Assembly (NCBI GenBank): GCA_015679605.1
Contig: JAAAVE010000504.1
Coordinates: forward strand, 7,022-17,812
DNA: 10,791 nt
Source of the DNA: Podila epigama
Taxonomy: Eukaryota > Mortierellomycota > Mortierellomycetes > Mortierellales > Mortierellaceae
Direction: 5' to 3'
Below, in pieces: positions 7,267 through 10,791 of the stretch. The translations under genes were made by a program, and so were the position numbers. How positions within the stretch are numbered: the stretch's first letter is position 1; every line of letters begins with the position of its first letter. The notes below the pieces were generated by a model. The model was given only the letters and a program-made list of their open reading frames with translations, had not been told where the DNA came from and did no database searches.

Positions 7267-8380
7267 CTACAGCTTGCTGGAAGTGGGAGCAACACCCTGG
7301 ATTGCCACCACTGCTTTGCCCCATGTCTTGCGTGTGGCCAAATCAGTCAAACCAATCTTTACAGAATCCAGGCCTCGGTACACTTTTTCGTAAATTACAG
7401 GGACCAGCTTCTCCTCTGCAAAGAGTTGAAGAAGCTCTTTCCAGACCTGGACCATGGTGGCAGGGTCGAATTTGGCGTAGGCGCCCCAATGGACACCAAC
7501 AACGGAGATATTCTTGAGCAGGATCCTGTTGGCTGGGATCTTTTCAATAGTACCAGCTGCGAACCCTACGACGAGGACACGAGCACACCAAGCCGCACAA
7601 CGGAGCGAATCGTTGATGAGGCCGACAGGATCATAGATGACATCGACGCCCTTGCCTCCCGTGATTTTGAGAACTTGTGCAGCCCAGTCCTTGTCGCGGT
7701 AATTGACCGCATGGTCAGCACCGTTCGCAAGAGCGATGGCGAGTTTTTCTTGTGATCCAGCGGTAGCGATGACCTTGGCACCCAGGGCGCGTGCGATCTG
7801 GACAGCGACGATGCCGACGCCTCCAGCGGCCGCGTGGACGAGACACCATTCGCCCGCCTTGAGTTGTGCGCGGACAGCAAGGGCGACATAACTGGTTGGG
7901 TAAGTGATGAAGAGACCTGCAGCCTGTTCAAAAGAAAGATTGGCGGGGATAGGAAGGAGTGTTTTGGGGTTGCAGCAGACCTTCTCTGCGTAGCAGCCCT
8001 GAGTTGAGCCAAAGACGCGATCGCCGACTTTGTACATGGATTTGGCATCGGGGCCAACAGCCGTGACGACGCCAGCAAATTCAGCACCAGGGATGTAAGG
8101 ATATGGAGGCTTGACTTGGTACTTTTCTTGCACCTGTTCCCATATTTCATGAGTGAGTTAGGTCTCAATGTGCATGGAACTATGCTTTTTTCTCTAAGCG
8201 AGATTAAAACATTTGGCTGCAAAGTATCTTTTCCCATACCTGCAGAATATCAAAAAAGTTGAGACCAGCGGCCTTGACGTCGATGAGAACTTCACCCTTC
8301 TTGAGAATGGGATCTGCGACAGTTTGAACAGTCATTTGGTCGACTGACGTTAATGCCTTTTCAATGAGAATCGCCTTCAT
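7267..8380 (-). CDS. Quinone oxidoreductase-like MDR protein with C-terminal SKL
   Basis: This is a zinc-free medium-chain dehydrogenase/reductase of the zeta-crystallin/QOR type, which uses NADPH to reduce quinones or enone-like substrates. My model is join(7267..8133,8240..8380) on the minus strand, 335 aa, a normal family length. The start is ATG at 8380 (MKAILIEKALTSVDQ). The intron joins NFFDILQ to VQEKYQVKPPYPYIPGAEFA, the conserved QOR segment. The Rossmann motif HAAAGGVGIVAVQIARALGA is at about residues 147-166, followed by VIATAGSQEKL and DVIYDPVG. The cysteine ligand set of zinc alcohol dehydrogenases is absent. The protein ends TSSKL, with TAG at 7269-7267. SKL is the textbook PTS1 signal, so a peroxisomal location is likely. 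The true substrate cannot be told from sequence. It is convergent with SEC61. Confidence 0.93.
8134..8239 (-). other. Oxidoreductase intron (106 bp, phase 0)
   Basis: The donor is CTGCAG|GTATGG (GT at 8239-8238) and the acceptor is GGGAACAG|GTG (AG at 8135-8134). A perfect CTAAC branch site lies on the minus strand at 8161-8157, about 24 bases before the acceptor. The first exon is 141 nt (47 codons). Confidence 0.9.
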
Positions 8381-8385
8381 TCCGA

Positions 8386-8446
8386 ATGTATGTATGTAAA
8401 CAGGTGTATGTGTATGTTATGTGTGTGTATGTATGTGTGTATGTGG
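8386..8446. repeat. TG/TATG microsatellite at the oxidoreductase 5' end
   Basis: An imperfect run of TG and TATG units on the plus strand (CA/CATA on the coding strand) starts about 6 bp upstream of the oxidoreductase start codon. Short plus-strand ATG frames in it are repeat products and were not called as genes. Confidence 0.85.
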
Positions 8447-8775
8447 CAGAGTGAAGAGTGTGGAGTGAATGTGCTTTTCAAAGTGGATGGAAGGATGGAA
8501 TCAATTGATATGTGGAGTGTGGAGAGGTGGGGGGGAATGACAGACGGTGGAGGTAAAAGAGAAAAACCTTCTTTCACGCGGTCGAAATTAAAGAGTGATC
8601 GATCGAACGGACCGACATTTTTTTTTTTTTCTTTTTTTTATTGGGCTTTTGTTCACTTTCATTTTCATTTTTCACATTCACTTTTAACTGACAAAAACAT
8701 CCCTCGTCTTTTTTGTTATTAATGCATGCTTTTCAATATTTTGTAAAAGATATGATATTATATATGACATGATAT

Positions 8776-8792
8776 GGGATGGGATGGGATGG
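8776..8792. repeat. (GGGAT)3 pentamer repeat
   Basis: Three exact GGGAT units plus GG follow an AT-rich, GATAT-containing stretch, about 33 bp downstream of the membrane protein stop codon. It is a simple repeat in the presumed 3' UTR. It has too few units and the wrong place to be a telomere-like array. Confidence 0.8.
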
Positions 8793-8824
8793 TGAACTAT
8801 CGCAAGACATGGCCGATTTACGCG

Positions 8825-10784
8825 CTATGGTTTATGGCCAAGACTTTTGGTAAAAGTAGCATTTTTTATAGGAAAAACCGGAGTTCCCATGGCTGACAGG
8901 GCAGTGTCATCTTGCGGTTGCAAAGACGATGAAGACGGAGCCTTGCCGTGTCGCATGGTCCGCCGTGGTGGAGGTGACAGCCCATTGCTTGGCAATTGAT
9001 ACGGTTCGTGAGGGTAGTGATACTGCTGTTGGATGGCATTGCTGTACAGGAGATCACCACCTTGGTCATCCTTGGCCACTGCAAAGCCCTCAGGAATGAG
9101 CGAGGACCGGTGTTCTCTACTCTGGGTCTGGCTTGAAGTCGGTGACCCTGTATGAGATGAGGTCGAATGGCGACCACGTTGGTCAGATTGTTGTTGTTGT
9201 GATTGACGTTGTTGTTTGCCCCACCCACCCAAACGCGCAGCCTTTTTCGGGAATGACGGGAGCGAAGGGGAAACGGGGACAGAAGGTGGTGGTGGACTTG
9301 ACGGCCGAGCTGCTGGCATTCTACCAAACACCGACATTCGGAGATCTGAGCCAGCGCTGCGAATATGACCTGATGAGGATGTATCGCTGCCTCGTCTTGT
9401 CGAATATTTGTCTAGTGGACTTGTGGGCTCAATGAAGCTATGGGCCAACCCTGGGACAGACATCGTAAATTGCCGTTTCGGTCCGGATGACCCACCCGAT
9501 GAGCGCTGGAGTCTTTCCTGCTCCATCTTGTTCTGATGGTGCGCAGCACTGAACGCATCATTCTCTATCCAGTGTGCATGCTGATGTTGGTCATGAAGAT
9601 GTCCCTGTGGGAACTCGAGTGAATGTTCTTCGTTCAAACCTTTGTCAAACGACTGCACAGAGTTGAGTGTACTCATCTCGGTCGAGTTTCTTTGAGCAAG
9701 CCCCGACTCAGAGTCCACAGATCGAGACTTTTGATTATAGCTGTTGTGATTCGTGGATGAATAGAGACCCTTGGCAAAGACAGTGCTCTTTTGACTACTC
9801 TTCTGTCCGCTGCTTGGGTGACCGGACGTGGAAAAGGATGCCTCAGGCTCATTACAACTTCGGCGACGTGTACGGACGGACTGAACGGTGACCAAGGCCA
9901 TGATAACAAAGAACGCAACAGCCATGGCACACGTCCAGAAAAACGCTATCGTGTGAGGCAGCCAGTCATCCTTCATCTCCAAGATCCGCTGACGAAAGAG
10001 GACCCAGATTGTGCAGAGAGTCCCAGCCAATATTGTGACGGCAGCCCCACCAAAGCCCGTAATCTGTAGCTGGATGAACAGGAACCGAGCAGGACTAGAT
10101 GACTTCAGGTTCTTGATACCAAAGGCAGCCCTAGGCGCTTTGAGCGCAGTTTCTGCAATGATGATGTTGGCCCGGAGAATGAACGTGTACTTGAGGCCAT
10201 AGTAAAAGAACATGATGGCCATAGACCACAGAATCAACGCCCAGTTTGAGTACTGAATCAGCAACAGAATCCTGGCTATCTTCCCATAGCCAGGCCTTTG
10301 AGTCGACACGGCCGAGGCTACGCCAAAGCCCCACCCTACGACAGTCGGGTACAAGGCACCCATGAGTAGCATCATATTTTTCTGGACAGTGGTCGGCGTG
10401 AGGACATGAATTGGGCGTAAGGGTTTGGTATCGAAGGCTGTTTCCGGTTGGTATACGGCATAGATGCCTTCACGCGTTGTTACTGGCATGGCGTATAAGA
10501 GACCAACAAAGTACGTCGAGAAACTGATAGCAACAAATATCCTAATGTGAATGAGAGATGAGTGGCAAAAAAAAAAAAGGTCAGTCCAGGACAGCGCCAC
10601 GGTTTGCAGTATGCAGTTGTCGAATTGAGAAACGGGCGTAGAAACGCGTACATTCCTACCAATATAACTGTTCAATTGCAATTCGTAACCATAACTTATC
10701 CTTGAACACATCTAGTATCAACGGCAAGTTCCCAAAAACTTTGATGAATGAAGCGACAGTCGTGAAAAAGATGATGCAGTCCAT
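8825..10784 (-). CDS. Unrecognised multi-pass (7TM-like) membrane protein with Ser/Gln-rich tail, 5' end uncertain
   Basis: I do not recognise the family. The visible model is join(8825..10541,10660..10784) on the minus strand, 613 aa, with the intron splitting a Trp codon (LYW|IFVAISF). Six hydrophobic segments are seen: residues about 3-24, 38-60, 97-119, 133-157, 195-224 and 240-261. A basic loop joins segments 4 and 5, and RTRRR follows segment 6. Positive-inside logic puts that loop and the C-terminus in the cytosol, which would fit helices 2-7 of a seven-helix receptor with helix 1 upstream of the window. The remaining 350 residues are a low-complexity tail rich in Ser, Gln, His and Pro (SPPPPS, QQRQSQQQQ), likely disordered and phosphorylated. 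The ATG at 10784 is preceded by TTTCTAG, which is both an in-frame stop and a good splice acceptor, so this may be an internal exon. A GPCR-like role is only inferred. Confidence 0.7.
10542..10659 (-). other. Intron in the membrane protein gene (118 bp, phase 2)
   Basis: The donor is TATTG|GTAGGA (GT at 10659-10658) and the acceptor is CACATTAG|GATA (AG at 10543-10542). A CTGAC branch-like site lies at 10584-10580, followed by a T12 run. Splicing keeps the frame and joins two hydrophobic stretches. An unspliced reading also stays open from 10711 but gives residues without membrane-protein character, so I prefer the spliced form. Confidence 0.75.
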
Positions 10785-10791
10785 CTAGAAA

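Larger units (their letters stand above)
8381..8824. promoter_or_regulatory. Spacer: oxidoreductase promoter and 3' region of membrane protein gene
   Basis: The 444 bp between the oxidoreductase ATG and the stop codon of the next minus-strand gene contain no supportable gene. Next to the ATG, the oxidoreductase leader is a CATA/CA microsatellite. A CCAAT box on the minus strand (8644-8640) lies about 260 bp upstream of the ATG, next to a T-rich tract (8619-8639). The far end is AT-rich (8735-8770) with a GGGAT repeat and is probably the 3' UTR of the membrane protein gene. Confidence 0.5.

Noticed and set aside
6952-7755. A 267-codon plus-strand open frame from the SEC61 end into the oxidoreductase
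   Set aside because: It overlaps the end of SEC61 out of frame, crosses a CT microsatellite and a homopolymer tract, and then reads antisense to the oxidoreductase. It has low-complexity content and no family features.
7567-8237. A 223-codon minus-strand open frame in another frame of the oxidoreductase
   Set aside because: It reads through the intron and then out of frame across the Rossmann domain exon. The 335-aa MDR frame explains the same DNA with strong motifs.
8377-8722. Short open frames on both strands in the microsatellite spacer
   Set aside because: Their residues are repeat-derived (His/Ile/Thr or Met/Tyr/Val/Cys runs), with no conserved motif.
8776-8792. GGGAT repeat as a telomere-like or G-quadruplex array
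   Set aside because: There are only three full units plus GG inside a gene-rich region, and the unit is not the common fungal telomere repeat TTAGGG. A simple repeat is the safer reading.
1-10791. CRISPR array, transposon ends, tRNA or rRNA genes, integrated viral sequence
   Set aside because: No regularly spaced direct repeats, terminal inverted repeats with target duplications, tRNA-like cloverleaf boxes, rRNA core sequence or viral protein signatures were seen. The DNA is explained by five cellular genes and their spacers.

Overview
This is a compact fungal nuclear window. The genes have short GT-AG introns (83-159 bp, plus one of 315 bp). Branch sites of the CTAAC/CTAAT/CTTAAC/CTGAC type lie about 24-40 bases before most acceptors. 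Protein-coding genes are closely packed on both strands, and the leaders and spacers are rich in pyrimidine tracts and microsatellites. All five genes are eukaryotic, and the SEC61 and phosphoserine phosphatase sequences look fungal. The style suggests an early-diverging filamentous fungus, for example Mortierellomycotina or Mucoromycota. That placement is an impression from gene structure and sequence flavour and was not tested.

Layout, left to right: (1) the last exon of a phosphoserine phosphatase gene (SER2 type, +), entering from the left edge; (2) a four-exon RecQ helicase of the BLM/Sgs1/Rqh1 type (-, 785-4745), convergent with SER2, with only 118 bp between the stop codons; (3) a 423-bp divergent promoter region (4746-5168) with two CCAAT boxes, a CACGTG E-box, a 12-bp direct repeat and a long pyrimidine tract; (4) a complete SEC61 alpha translocon gene (+, 5169-7067) whose first coding exon is only 7 nt; (5) a convergent, two-exon zeta-crystallin/quinone-oxidoreductase-like MDR gene (-, 7267-8380) ending in the peroxisomal signal SKL; (6) a 444-bp spacer with microsatellites; (7) a gene for an unrecognised multi-pass membrane protein with a long Ser/Gln-rich tail (-, 8825-10784), whose 5' end lies at or beyond the right edge.

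The genes are ordinary housekeeping functions (serine synthesis, recombination and repair, ER protein translocation, redox metabolism) plus one unknown receptor-like protein. They do not form a pathway, and nothing points to an operon, a biosynthetic cluster, a mobile element or a CRISPR array. I found no new multi-gene system. The points most worth checking are the missing HRDC domain in the RecQ protein, the PTS1 signal on the oxidoreductase, the unknown 7TM-like protein, and the splicing and promoter architecture of SEC61.
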